From: Saccharibacillus sp. O23
GTDB taxonomy: Bacteria > Bacillota > Bacilli > Paenibacillales > Paenibacillaceae
Assembly: GCF_002205895.1 (NCBI RefSeq)
Contig: NZ_NJDE01000003.1
Coordinates: forward strand, 186,001 to 250,000
Length of the DNA: 64,000 nt
Reading direction: 5' to 3'
Each line of letters begins with the position of its first letter. The first letter of the stretch is position 1. The position numbers were made by a program, and so were the translations under genes. Positions 35,837-43,620 of the stretch are shown here, piece after piece. The notes beneath the pieces are model-generated. The model saw only the letters and a list, made by a program, of their open reading frames with translations. It did no database searches and had not been told where the DNA came from.

Positions 35837-36877
35837 ATGACTCATCCGCAAACCATGAAAGCCGTAGCTCTTACCGAATACCTGCCGATCGAACGCGAAG
35901 ACAGCTTGATCGACGTCGAACTGCCGACGCCTTCGCCGCAGGGACGCGACCTGCTGGTCCGCGTCAAAGCCGTCTCCGTCAACCCCGTCGACGTGAAGAT
36001 CCGCGCGCCCAAAGCGCGCACGGAAGCTCAGCCGCGCGTCATCGGCTGGGATGCCGCCGGCGTCGTCGAAGCCGTCGGCGACGGCGTCACGCTGTTCGAG
36101 CCGGGCGACGAAGTCTATTACGCCGGCAGCATCAAGCGTTCCGGCAGCAATGCCGAATTCCAGCTCGTCGACGAACGCATCGTCGGCCGCAAGCCGAAGA
36201 AGCTCGATTGGGCGGAAGCCGCCGCCCTGCCGCTGACCGCGATCACCGCTTGGGAGGCGCTGCATGATCGCCTCCGAATCGCGACGGAGCCGGCAGAGAA
36301 CGCCGGCAAGACCATCCTGATCATCGGCGCCGCCGGCGGCGTCGGCTCGATCGCGACCCAACTCGCCGATCTGGCCGGCCTGACCGTCATCGGCACCGCT
36401 TCGCGCCGGGAATCCGCCGACTGGGCGTTGGCGCGCGGCGCGCATCATATCGTCGATCATTACGACGATTTCGCTTCGCAGATCGAAAATCTCGGCCTGA
36501 ACGCGCCGGATTATATCCTGTGCTTGAACAGCACGGACAAACACTGGGACAATATGGCGAACGCGCTCGCTCCGCAGGGTGCGATCTGTTCGATCGTCGA
36601 GACGGAAGAACCCGTCGAACTGACGAAGCTCAAAGACAAAAGCGGCACGTTCGTCTGGGAGTTCATGTTCACCCGCGCCATGTTCGAGACGCCGGACATG
36701 ATCGCCCAACACGAGCTGCTGAACGCGATCGCCGATCTTGTCGAAAGCGGCAAAGTGTCGACGACGCTGGCCGAGCGGCTCTCCCCGTTCAACGCGGCGA
36801 ACATGCGCGAAGCGCATCGCAAGCTCGAGAGCGGCCGCATGATCGGCAAGCTGGTCGTCGAAGGTTTCGGCGAATAA
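35837..36877 (+). CDS. MDR-family NADPH oxidoreductase (quinone reductase/zinc-type ADH-like)
   Basis: A 346-residue enzyme; the ATG at 35837 follows GGGAGG. The GroES-like N-terminal domain (LLVRVKAVSVNPVDVKIRAP) lacks the catalytic Cys/His zinc ligands, as in quinone-reductase-type members. The Rossmann domain has ILIIGAAGGVGSIATQLADL (about residues 157-176), then TASRRESADWALARGAHHIV. Members reduce quinones, enones or aldehydes with NADPH. With an HxlR regulator close by, detoxification of quinones or other electrophiles is the best guess. A bidirectional terminator follows. Confidence 0.9.
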   Translation: MTHPQTMKAVALTEYLPIEREDSLIDVELPTPSPQGRDLLVRVKAVSVNPVDVKIRAPKARTEAQPRVIGWDAAGVVEAVGDGVTLFEPGDEVYYAGSIKRSGSNAEFQLVDERIVGRKPKKLDWAEAAALPLTAITAWEALHDRLRIATEPAENAGKTILIIGAAGGVGSIATQLADLAGLTVIGTASRRESADWALARGAHHIVDHYDDFASQIENLGLNAPDYILCLNSTDKHWDNMANALAPQGAICSIVETEEPVELTKLKDKSGTFVWEFMFTRAMFETPDMIAQHELLNAIADLVESGKVSTTLAERLSPFNAANMREAHRKLESGRMIGKLVVEGFGE

Positions 36878-36919
36878 GGACGAACACGCCTGCCGCGCCT
36901 GCATCTGCCTATCGAAACG

Positions 36920-36960
36920 CAAAGCCCGGTCTTTCGCATTACGCGGAAGACCGGGCTTTG
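36920..36960. terminator. Bidirectional terminator
   Basis: CAAAGCCCGGTCTT (36920-36933) pairs with AAGACCGGGCTTTG (36947-36960). It lies between the converging oxidoreductase (plus) and acetyltransferase (minus) genes. Confidence 0.85.
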
Positions 36961-36981
36961 CTCGTTAGTCGGCAGACAAAA

Positions 36982-37680
36982 TCATCCCCGCAGCCGCGAT
37001 ACTGCCTCCGCCAACTCCCGCACCCTGCCGCTCGACAGCAGAGGAATCAGCGTCTTGACGTCTTCGATCTCCAGCTCCCACCAGCGCGTTTCGAGCAGCA
37101 GCGCGATCTCTTCGTCGGCGAACCGCCGGCGGATCGGCTTGGCCGGATTGCCGCCGACGATCGCGTACGGCTCGACGTTTCTCGTCACGACGGCGCGCGA
37201 CGCGATGACCGCGCCGTGACCGATCGATACGCCGGGCATGATCATCGCTTCGCTGCCGATCCAGACGTCGCTGCCTACGACCGTATCGCCTTTGGGCAGG
37301 AATCCGTCCGCCGCGCCTTCGCTCAGATCCGGCGTATAGAAGAACGGATACGTCGTCACCCAATCGCTTCGATGACCTTGATTGCCGCACATGATGAACG
37401 ACGCGCCCGAACCGATCGAGCAGAATCGCCCGATGATCAGCTTGTCTCTCGCGTCGTCTTCCGGCGACAGATAGCGAACGCAGAAGTCTTCGAAATGCCG
37501 GGCGTGATAATAACCGGAATAATACGTGTATGCTCCGACTTGAATATTGGGATTGCGCACCTGATCTTGCAGCCTATATCCTCTGGACCAATGCTCGAAT
37601 ACGTTGGCCGGTTCCGGCCGCGAACGGTCCGGCATGATCGAGTCTTGCGTTTGCTTGGGCTGCTCGTTATTTTCTCTCAT
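36982..37680 (-). CDS. CatB/Vat-type xenobiotic O-acetyltransferase
   Basis: A 232-residue left-handed beta-helix acetyltransferase. Hexapeptide-repeat turns run from LIIGRFCSIGSGASFIM to GDTVVGSDVWIGSEAMIM, GVSIGHGAVIASRAVV and IVGGNPAKPIRRRF. The putative catalytic His103 lies in GNQGHRSDWVTTYPFF, the signature of chloramphenicol (CatB) and streptogramin A (Vat) acetyltransferases. These use acetyl-CoA to inactivate ribosome-targeting antibiotics; the substrate here is not determined. The start codon is an ATG at 37680 after GGGAGAG. The long leader with promoter, mini-ORF and terminator suggests induction by a ribosome inhibitor. Confidence 0.87.
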   Translation of the reverse strand: MRENNEQPKQTQDSIMPDRSRPEPANVFEHWSRGYRLQDQVRNPNIQVGAYTYYSGYYHARHFEDFCVRYLSPEDDARDKLIIGRFCSIGSGASFIMCGNQGHRSDWVTTYPFFYTPDLSEGAADGFLPKGDTVVGSDVWIGSEAMIMPGVSIGHGAVIASRAVVTRNVEPYAIVGGNPAKPIRRRFADEEIALLLETRWWELEIEDVKTLIPLLSSGRVRELAEAVSRLRG

Positions 37681-37760
37681 CGTTCATCTCTCCCAGACGG
37701 GCGCTCGGCCCTTATGATTCGAGGCACGGCCCGCCGGGCTTTTCCGATATTCCTGAAGCG

Positions 37761-37794
37761 CAAAACAAAAAGAGGACGATACGACTCGCCCTCT
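37761..37794 (-). terminator. Terminator inside the leader of the acetyltransferase gene
   Basis: On the minus strand AGAGGGCGA pairs with TCGTCCTCT (37771-37794, one G-U pair, 6-base loop), followed by TTTTTGTTTT. It lies about 145 bases after the likely transcription start and 80 bases before the ATG. No other gene ends here, so it must act in the leader. CGAGGCAC and GTGCCTCG on either side can pair and enclose it. Confidence 0.72.
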
Positions 37795-37879
37795 GCCGAA
37801 TGAAAACGGAAAAGGCGCCGGCTGCGACTGTGCCTCGCTCGATACGCTTAAAAAAGGACAGACTTCTCCCGTTGTAAGC

Positions 37880-37906
37880 TTATCGGCTTGCGCGAACAGT
37901 CGACAT
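37880..37906 (-). CDS. 8-codon leader peptide ORF before the acetyltransferase
   Basis: ATG at 37906 with AAAAGGA 8 bases upstream opens the frame MSTVRASR followed by TAA. It begins about 35 bases after the predicted transcription start. AAAAGGAC, containing its ribosome site, can pair with GTCCTTTT further down (plus-strand 37852-37859), linking translation of the mini-ORF to leader folding. Very short ORFs of this kind precede several inducible antibiotic resistance genes. Confidence 0.5.
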   Translation of the reverse strand: MSTVRASR

Positions 37907-37946
37907 TTCCAACGTCCTTTTCCCCTTTCCGTATGGATTCGTACCC

Positions 37947-37976
37947 AGTATAGCCGCAAAACGGCCGCTTGTTCAA
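37947..37976 (-). promoter_or_regulatory. Promoter of the acetyltransferase leader
   Basis: Minus-strand TTGAAC (37976-37971) and TATACT (37952-37947) are 18 bases apart, a strong vegetative promoter. It lies just outside the stop codon of the K+ channel gene, so the acetyltransferase has its own ~260-base leader. Confidence 0.7.
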
Positions 37977-37996
37977 GCTTCGGCCGGCGCGGCCCG

Positions 37997-39025
37997 TTAT
38001 TTCGCGGTTCGGCCCGCAGCGATCCGCCGCTGCGTCTCCGCATCCGCGACCACGTACAGCCGGGCTTCTGCCGGAATCGGCATGTCCAGCTTGCGGTTGA
38101 TGCCGAGATCTTCCCGATCGGCGATCAACGTCGCTCCTTGCGTCAGCAGCGCTTGGAACGCTTCGCCGTAAGTCTTCCACGAACGGTCGACGGCCACTTC
38201 GTAGACGTCGCTCCCGTTCGTCCGGTTGAGCAGTTGGCTGATCACGTCCGAACTGCCTTCGTGCAGCGCCGCCCGAACCGCGAGGCGCGAGATCGCGTCG
38301 TGCGACAAGATGAATTCGTTCACCTGCGCGTGACGGAAATTCTGGACGTGGTTCTCCATCGTGATCTCGACGGTCGTATGAACCTGCGGCGCGAGGCGCT
38401 CGATGCTGGAGACGACGAGCAGCGATTTGCCGTCGACGAGCGCCGATTCTTGAATCCGTTCGTCCGCGAAGACGATCGCGGCGCGACAGGTCGAGATGCT
38501 CGCTTTTCGGAGAATCGAATCCGATGCCGGATCGCCGCTGACAAAATGAACCTGTTCCAGATGTTCCAGCGGATGCCGGTTCGTCTCGTCGATCAGCACG
38601 ATCGGCGTCTTCGGCGCATTTTCCAGAATCTCTTCGATCGCCGTGCGCGCTTTCTGCCCCCAATTCACGATCACGACATGGCCTTCTCCTTCAAACGTCA
38701 ACATTCCCGCTCCTCTCCTGCGCTGCACTTCGGCGATCGAATCGATCACTTTGCCGATCACCAAGCTGAGCAGCCCGATTCCGAATATGTACAGAAAAAT
38801 CGTAAACGCTTTGCCCGCGGGCGACGTCGCGAAATAATCGCCGTAACCGACCGTCGCCATCGTGGTCAGTACCCAATAAAAAGCATTGAACCAGTTCGCG
38901 AAAGTCGAAGGCTCGATCAGGTACGCGGTCGTCGCGCTGAGCAGCACGAAAGCCAAAATGATCAGGCCTATCGTCGTTTTTCGCAGGTGCATCAATCTGG
39001 TCGACAAGCGGATAAAAAAGTGCAA
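37997..39025 (-). CDS. Potassium channel with TrkA-N (RCK) domain, YugO-like
   Basis: A 342-residue protein with a TTG start at 39025, chosen because ACGGAGGGAG precedes it. The TM1 helix (TIGLIILAFVLLSATTAYLI), a pore loop with the K+ filter TVGYGD, and TM2 (FTIFLYIFGIGLLSLVIGKV) form a two-helix channel. A cytoplasmic RCK domain follows (GHVVIVNWGQKARTAIEEIL), with a second C-terminal regulatory lobe. The architecture matches B. subtilis YugO, used for K+ efflux and electrical signalling in biofilms. The gating ligand is unknown. Confidence 0.9.
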   Translation of the reverse strand: MHFFIRLSTRLMHLRKTTIGLIILAFVLLSATTAYLIEPSTFANWFNAFYWVLTTMATVGYGDYFATSPAGKAFTIFLYIFGIGLLSLVIGKVIDSIAEVQRRRGAGMLTFEGEGHVVIVNWGQKARTAIEEILENAPKTPIVLIDETNRHPLEHLEQVHFVSGDPASDSILRKASISTCRAAIVFADERIQESALVDGKSLLVVSSIERLAPQVHTTVEITMENHVQNFRHAQVNEFILSHDAISRLAVRAALHEGSSDVISQLLNRTNGSDVYEVAVDRSWKTYGEAFQALLTQGATLIADREDLGINRKLDMPIPAEARLYVVADAETQRRIAAGRTAK

Positions 39026-39282
39026 AGCTTCGCTCCCTCCGTTTCTCGCTTGGATTTGGCCGAATAATCGTCTACGATAGATCCGTGAGAACGACTGCAA
39101 GCCGAGACCGACCTTTCCCGACCAACGCGCCCGGACCGATCCGTGCGGACGATTTCGCAACGCGGCGGACCGCGATCGCGTACATCTTACTACTGCGTCA
39201 TCGCGCGAAACGATGCGCAACCCGCCGATACGGCAAGAACCGAGCCGCTTCGGAATCATTCCCATTTGGAGGTCAGATCCTT

Positions 39283-39795
39283 ATGTCCATGTTCAAACGC
39301 ATCCGCAACATCTTCGCCAAGCCGGAAGCTCCGCTGCAAGAACGCGGCATTCTCGACATCGGCCCGGGCGACATCTGCGAAGTCTCGCTCGTCACCTACG
39401 AGGTAACCGGCCGCACCAAGAACGCCCGCCGTTCTACCGTCGTCTTGACGCTGCGCGACGGCGCGAACCTCTCGTATCTGGTCATCGAAGAACGCGAAGA
39501 AAACAAGTACTCGCTCTACCGCCCGATCGACGGCCGGCTCGATTCGCTTCAAGAAGTGCCGACCGTCATGGAGCTCGACGACACGGTCTACCATCTCGAA
39601 GAGCAGTACAACGGCCATATCGTAACCGTAGGCAAAACGCCGTTCATGCAGGGCGGCGACCAATCGGTCTGGCAGTACCAGTCCGACGACATGAAGCTGC
39701 TTCGTATCGAGTGGATGGACGGACGCTTTATGCTCTACGAAGGCGAAGACATCCCGCCGGCCGACGTACGGGTAATTCGCGGCGGCGGCGTCTAA
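39283..39795 (+). CDS. DUF4178-domain protein
   Basis: A 170-residue soluble protein; GGAGG lies upstream of the ATG at 39283. The pattern GDICEVSLVTYEVTGRTK, LRDGANLSYLVIEEREENK and DDTVYHLEEQYNGHIVTVGK fits DUF4178. It converges on the operon whose last gene is DUF350. DUF4178, DUF4247, DUF350 and a glutathionylspermidine-synthase-like ligase recur as neighbours in bacteria, so it probably belongs to that system even though it is on the other strand. No activity is known. Confidence 0.78.
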   Translation: MSMFKRIRNIFAKPEAPLQERGILDIGPGDICEVSLVTYEVTGRTKNARRSTVVLTLRDGANLSYLVIEEREENKYSLYRPIDGRLDSLQEVPTVMELDDTVYHLEEQYNGHIVTVGKTPFMQGGDQSVWQYQSDDMKLLRIEWMDGRFMLYEGEDIPPADVRVIRGGGV

Positions 39796-39934
39796 AAGCT
39801 TTTGCGGCACCGTTCGCGCCCGGCAGCCTCAGCCGCGCAAGATCCGCGGCTCCGTCCCTGTTCCGTGCGATTCTCCCGAAAAGAAGGCAAGAGCCGCGTT
39901 CGCTGGTTACGGCGAACGCGGCTTTTTCACGCTT

Positions 39935-40351
39935 TTAGATGATCAGGCTGCTGATGGAGATCGCCGTGCCGATAAAGACCGCGCACAGCAGCAGGCCCAC
40001 GGCCACATTGCCTTTTTCCAACTGCTCCGCGATCTTGAACTTCGGCGTCACGAGCTCGAATACCAGATACACGATGACCAGGCAGACCTGCCCGATCAAG
40101 AACCAGATCGCCATGAACCAGATCGACGTGTTCGTGTAAGCGGAGATGCCCAGAATGATGCCGGTCGCGATAAATTTGCCGCCGAGCGCGAGGCCGACGG
40201 CCACGTTGCCTTTTCTCAACTCTTCCATGTCGTTGAACGGCGTCTTGATGAAGAATATCAGCATGCCCACGATTTGCAGCACGATGATCGCGACCAAGCT
40301 TATCACGATGTTGAATAACGTTGTCCAATCGAATCCCAATTCCGCCATCAT
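39935..40351 (-). CDS. DUF350 (YjfL-like) membrane protein
   Basis: A 138-residue protein with two homologous halves, each a helix pair (NIVISLVAIIVLQIVGMLIFF...; GQVCLVIVYLVFELVT...) and each carrying the family signature KGNVAVGLALGG / KGNVAVGLLLCA. It starts in the ATGA overlap with the DUF4247 stop, so translation is coupled. E. coli yjfL (DUF350) lies beside yjfC, an ATP-grasp ligase of the same family as the gene at 40998-42209. Function is unknown; a membrane platform for the modified product is inferred. Confidence 0.85.
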   Translation of the reverse strand: MMAELGFDWTTLFNIVISLVAIIVLQIVGMLIFFIKTPFNDMEELRKGNVAVGLALGGKFIATGIILGISAYTNTSIWFMAIWFLIGQVCLVIVYLVFELVTPKFKIAEQLEKGNVAVGLLLCAVFIGTAISISSLII

Positions 40352-41001
40352 TTGGCCCACCCCCGAAATTTCGCATATGCCAGATCGTAATCCTCGAAAT
40401 CATGCACTTCTTCCAGTACTACGGAGGTCGTCTTGGCGTCTTTCAGTTTGCCGTAACGCGCGTCGTCCACCGGCTGTTTGATCCGGTTGCCCGAAGGCAG
40501 TTCGACGACCGCGAAGTTACGCGTTTTCCCTTGATATTCCGTCTTGTAGACGCCGACCACGTCGACATCCGTCGTCACGGAGACTTTGAGATTCTCCAGA
40601 TCGGTCTTCGCGGCGTTCTCGTCCGGATAAGACTTGAGCGTCGTCCAACTCGAGAGCTGCACGTCGTTGCGCCCGTTATCGTCGGTCGTCAGCGTGGCGC
40701 TCATATTTTGCAGCGTCCAGATCTTCTGGCCCGTGGCATAATTCCCGTCGTTCGGCAGCAGTTCGTTATCCGGCAGAACCGTCATGTCGCTGCCGACCAG
40801 ATCGCCGACCGTTCCTTCCTGAATCCGATAATCCCACGGCACCGTATTCGTTCCCGGTCCGTCGTCCGCGTTCGTACTGAGCACGGAACTTTTCGAGCAG
40901 GCACCGAGCACGAGCGCCAACACGAGCAGGGGAAGCATCGCCAGCAGGCGGGCGCTTCCGGCTGTTCGCCGGCGCTGTTCCTTCGTTCGCCGCATGTTCA
41001 T
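40348..41001 (-). CDS. DUF4247 lipoprotein
   Basis: A 217-residue protein starting in the ATGA overlap with the ligase stop. A signal sequence ends in the lipobox VLGAC (Cys35), placing it on the outer membrane face. The remainder (VGDLVGSDMTVLPDNELL; SVTTDVDVVGVYKTEYQGKT; RNFAVVELPSGNRIKQPVDD) fits DUF4247, a family known only from such operons. The role is unknown. Confidence 0.8.
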   Translation of the reverse strand: MNMRRTKEQRRRTAGSARLLAMLPLLVLALVLGACSKSSVLSTNADDGPGTNTVPWDYRIQEGTVGDLVGSDMTVLPDNELLPNDGNYATGQKIWTLQNMSATLTTDDNGRNDVQLSSWTTLKSYPDENAAKTDLENLKVSVTTDVDVVGVYKTEYQGKTRNFAVVELPSGNRIKQPVDDARYGKLKDAKTTSVVLEEVHDFEDYDLAYAKFRGWAK

Positions 41002-42209
41002 TCCACTCCCAACGCGATAAAATGGCTGGCATTGCCGGTGATCAGTCCGCCGGCGCGGCCCAGCATGCCGCACGGAACGCCGTCGATGACGAACATGCCG
41101 ACAAGCAGATGCAGCTCGCCTTCGGCGGTCGTCACGCGCGTCAGATCCGCCCTTTTCTGATACACGACCGGAAACAGTCCGCTCGTGTCGTAGCCTTCTT
41201 CGTCTTCCAGCTCCAACTCTCCGCCCTGCCCGTACATGCGCACGGAACCGCCTTCGCGGCCGAACATCGACTTGGAGACGTAGTCGCCGGAGAAGATCGG
41301 TTTGTTGTATGTAGGCAGCATGTACCGGGCGATCGCGTCCCGTTCTTCTTCGTCGTACAGCATGCCCAGTTCGTGCAGTCCCCAGACGACGGCCATCATG
41401 CCTTTGGATTGCAGCAGAATGGCGTGGGGATGATTGAACAGCTTAAGCTGTCCGCTCTCGACCGCGTAGGCCAGCGCTTCGCCCCCGTCGTCGACCGACA
41501 TCCATTCTTTGGGATACAAAGCGAACATGCGCCCGATCGGTTCGCCTTGTCCGTCTTTGACCAACCCGTCTTCGATCGTGAGTTCCAGGCAATCGACCAG
41601 ACGCATCTCGCGTCCGCTGTGCCGAACCAACGCTTCGATGGTGCCGGAGTCCTCTTCATGCTCGCCGTACGCGATGCAGGCGGCCGTATCCGGCTTCTCC
41701 GCTTCCCAAGCCGCGCGCACCTGTCCGGGCATGGAATCGTTCATGCTTCGGATGCCGAGCCGCTTGCACATCCACGGCGTGGCGATCGAAGATTCGACGT
41801 AGCCGGTCGGCGTGTCCGCGTTCAATTCCAGCAGTTTGACGCTCGCTTCGCCGGGACGCTCGGGGTCTTCCGAGACGGCAAAGTCGAAGCGCGCATAGCG
41901 GCTGATCTTCGGTTCGTCGGCTACGGGCGCTTGATCGAGCATATTCCACAACACGGACGGGATGCCGATCAGCTCGTAGAGGTCGCGGCGGCGATGCACG
42001 TAACGCACGGCTTTGTCGAACACGTTCCACAACCGGCGCGAAGCTTCTTCCACCTCTGCGTACGCGTTCTCGTTCATGACGGCCGCCTGATCGATCCAAT
42101 ACTGTTCGTCTTCGTAATCCGCCCAAGCGAATCCCATTTCCCGAAGTTCTTCCGTCAGCGCTTCGCGATCCGGCGACGGCGTTCCGGCGATTCTGAACAG
42201 GCCGCTCAT
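40998..42209 (-). CDS. Glutathionylspermidine synthase-like ATP-grasp amidoligase (YjfC-like)
   Basis: A 403-residue member of the GspS synthetase family, which uses ATP to join a carboxylate to an amine. Visible landmarks: MGFAWADYEDEQYWIDQAAV, VKLLELNADTPTGYVESS (metal and nucleotide region), LLQSKGMMAVVWGLHELG, LPTYNKPIFSGDYVSKSMFG and SVRMYGQGG. The N-terminal amidase half of E. coli Gsp is absent, as in YjfC. It starts in an ATGA overlap with the upstream gene, whose product ends in GGFFGG. Glutathione also ends in Gly, so that protein C-terminus could be the acceptor; this is inference. Confidence 0.87.
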   Translation of the reverse strand: MSGLFRIAGTPSPDREALTEELREMGFAWADYEDEQYWIDQAAVMNENAYAEVEEASRRLWNVFDKAVRYVHRRRDLYELIGIPSVLWNMLDQAPVADEPKISRYARFDFAVSEDPERPGEASVKLLELNADTPTGYVESSIATPWMCKRLGIRSMNDSMPGQVRAAWEAEKPDTAACIAYGEHEEDSGTIEALVRHSGREMRLVDCLELTIEDGLVKDGQGEPIGRMFALYPKEWMSVDDGGEALAYAVESGQLKLFNHPHAILLQSKGMMAVVWGLHELGMLYDEEERDAIARYMLPTYNKPIFSGDYVSKSMFGREGGSVRMYGQGGELELEDEEGYDTSGLFPVVYQKRADLTRVTTAEGELHLLVGMFVIDGVPCGMLGRAGGLITGNASHFIALGVE

Positions 42210-43006
42210 CCGCCGAAGAATCCGCCGGATTTCGATTTCGAGCCCGACTTGGAACCGGAAGAACCGAGTCCGCTCGATTTGCCTCCGACGCCGCCGGAAC
42301 CGCTCGACGTGGAACGCCGGGTGATCTTGCCGGTCGAATTGGACGTCTTCGGACGCACCGTGGAACCGGAGACTTCGCGGTTCTGGAAGCTGCCCGAGCT
42401 GTACGTGCGCGGCGTGTACGGACGGCTGGAACCCGCATAATAGCCGCGGCGGTCGTCGTACCAACCGCGCGACGAATATACGCCGGCATTATTGAACAAG
42501 AAGTGGTAGAGCAGCATGTCGTCCCAGCCGAAGCTCGAACCGTAACCGCCGTAATAATTGTTGACGACCGTCGTTCCGCCGGATCCGTCCGTCGGCGCCG
42601 TCGTCTGTTCCTGTTCCTGAAGCTTCTGCTCGTCGATCGGCAGGCTCCAGTCGACCGAAGGGTCGTAATACTGTTTCACTTCGTCGCTCGACCATTCCAC
42701 CAGCTTCGGCTCGGCGCTGCCGCTCGAAGCCGACGCCGAACCGACCGGCGCGATCGCCGCATGCGCGATCAGCGCAAGGCCCAACGAGGTGGACAACACT
42801 TTGACCGGACGGCTGATCCCTGTCTCGTTCGACGAACCGCCCGCTCCGCGGAGCGTTTCGTCGTAAGTCTTCTTGCCCCCATCGGCACGGACCGCGCCTT
42901 CGTCGGACGAACTCCCGGCCGCTTCTGCCGATGTCTCGGAAGCCAAGCTGTAACGCTCCGGCTCTTCGGGAATCGGCTTGTTATTTTCCTTGCCTGTATG
43001 ATCCAA
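42206..43006 (-). CDS. Ser/Gly-rich membrane protein ending in GGFFGG
   Basis: A 266-residue protein. A hydrophilic N-terminus (about 1-65) precedes a hydrophobic stretch near 70-90 (VLSTSLGLALIAHAAIAPVG). Then come an acidic segment, TTVVNNYYGGYGSSFGWDDM, and a Tyr/Arg region (GWYDDRRGYYAGSSRPYTPR). The last ~50 residues are almost only Ser, Gly and Lys and end SKSGGFFGG. I know no function. The exposed flexible tail with a C-terminal Gly-Gly, directly coupled to an amidoligase gene, makes it a candidate substrate of that ligase. Confidence 0.72.
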   Translation of the reverse strand: MDHTGKENNKPIPEEPERYSLASETSAEAAGSSSDEGAVRADGGKKTYDETLRGAGGSSNETGISRPVKVLSTSLGLALIAHAAIAPVGSASASSGSAEPKLVEWSSDEVKQYYDPSVDWSLPIDEQKLQEQEQTTAPTDGSGGTTVVNNYYGGYGSSFGWDDMLLYHFLFNNAGVYSSRGWYDDRRGYYAGSSRPYTPRTYSSGSFQNREVSGSTVRPKTSNSTGKITRRSTSSGSGGVGGKSSGLGSSGSKSGSKSKSGGFFGG

Positions 43007-43059
43007 CGTTCTGTCCCTCCCTTATCCAAACGAAACGTCTATCGGTCGTTCGCCGAACG

Positions 43060-43272
43060 TCAGCCGTGCATCGGCACGAGCAGCAGTTCCAATTTGCCGG
43101 TGTCGACGTTCAAACGTCCTTCGACCGCTTCGAACTCGCGTCCCTGCACGACCAGATAGTTGGCGTGCTCCAGCGCGGCGACCATATTCATGCTCCATGA
43201 GCGTTCTTCGAGCTGTCTCAGCTCTCCGCCGACCATTTTTTCGAACAATACGACTCCGATGCCTTGTTCCAT
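43060..43272 (-). CDS. Small conserved-looking protein, first gene of ligase operon
   Basis: A 70-residue protein; the ATG at 43272 follows GGGAGGGG. Sequence MEQGIGVVLFEKMVGGELRQ at the start and YLVVQGREFEAVEGRLNVDT later suggests a compact beta/alpha fold. It is 53 bases upstream of the GGFFGG protein gene and 53 bases downstream of a possible ECF-sigma promoter, so it is the first cistron. No family recognised. Confidence 0.65.
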   Translation of the reverse strand: MEQGIGVVLFEKMVGGELRQLEERSWSMNMVAALEHANYLVVQGREFEAVEGRLNVDTGKLELLLVPMHG

Positions 43273-43332
43273 TCGTCATTCCCCTCCCTGATTGATCGAA
43301 AAGCTTCGATTAGGTTCGACTTACGCCTTTTC

Positions 43333-43360
43333 TATACGCGCTTATGGGCGAATCGTTGCG
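43333..43360 (-). promoter_or_regulatory. Possible ECF-sigma promoter of the ligase operon
   Basis: Minus-strand CGCAAC (43360-43355), 16-base spacer, CGTATA (43338-43333). The AAC core at -35 and CGTATA at -10 with this spacing resemble the sigma-W class of Bacillus (TGAAAC-N16/17-CGTATA). It would start transcription about 55 bases before the ATG at 43272. Only three of six -35 bases match, so this is tentative. Confidence 0.4.
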
Positions 43361-43497
43361 CGGACCTTCTTGCTCTTCCCGATATTCCCATTCAGCATAC
43401 GATTTCTCAATAATGAAGGCAATATTCCGGCAACCGTTTTCGACAAATATCCATCGATTCGGCGGATCGTTCAGATCCTATAAGCGGCTTCTTCAAG

Positions 43498-43560
43498 CAA
43501 AAAAGGCAGCAAAGAGGCCTCGATCGCCGACATGCGGACGATCGAGGGTTCTTTGCTGCC
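43498..43560 (-). terminator. Terminator of putP
   Basis: GGCAGCAAAGA (43505-43515) pairs with TCTTTGCTGCC (43550-43560), with an inner CCTCGATCG/CGATCGAGG stem; the minus strand then runs into seven T. It is 60 bases below the PutP stop. The gap 43273-43620 otherwise holds only the promoter at 43333-43360. Confidence 0.9.
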
Positions 43561-43620
43561 GAGCAGCGCGGCTCCGGACGACTGCGATCCGGAATCCGCC
43601 GCGGGCGGGTACCCCGCCTG

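Noticed and set aside
36520-37803. A 427-codon plus-strand frame opposite the acetyltransferase gene
   Set aside because: It runs through a strong bidirectional terminator and is antisense to a left-handed beta-helix enzyme with clear motifs.
37997-39265. An earlier ATG (39265) for the K+ channel
   Set aside because: The added 80 residues are low-quality Arg-rich sequence without a ribosome site; the TTG at 39025 has GGAGGGAG in front and puts TM1 near the N-terminus.
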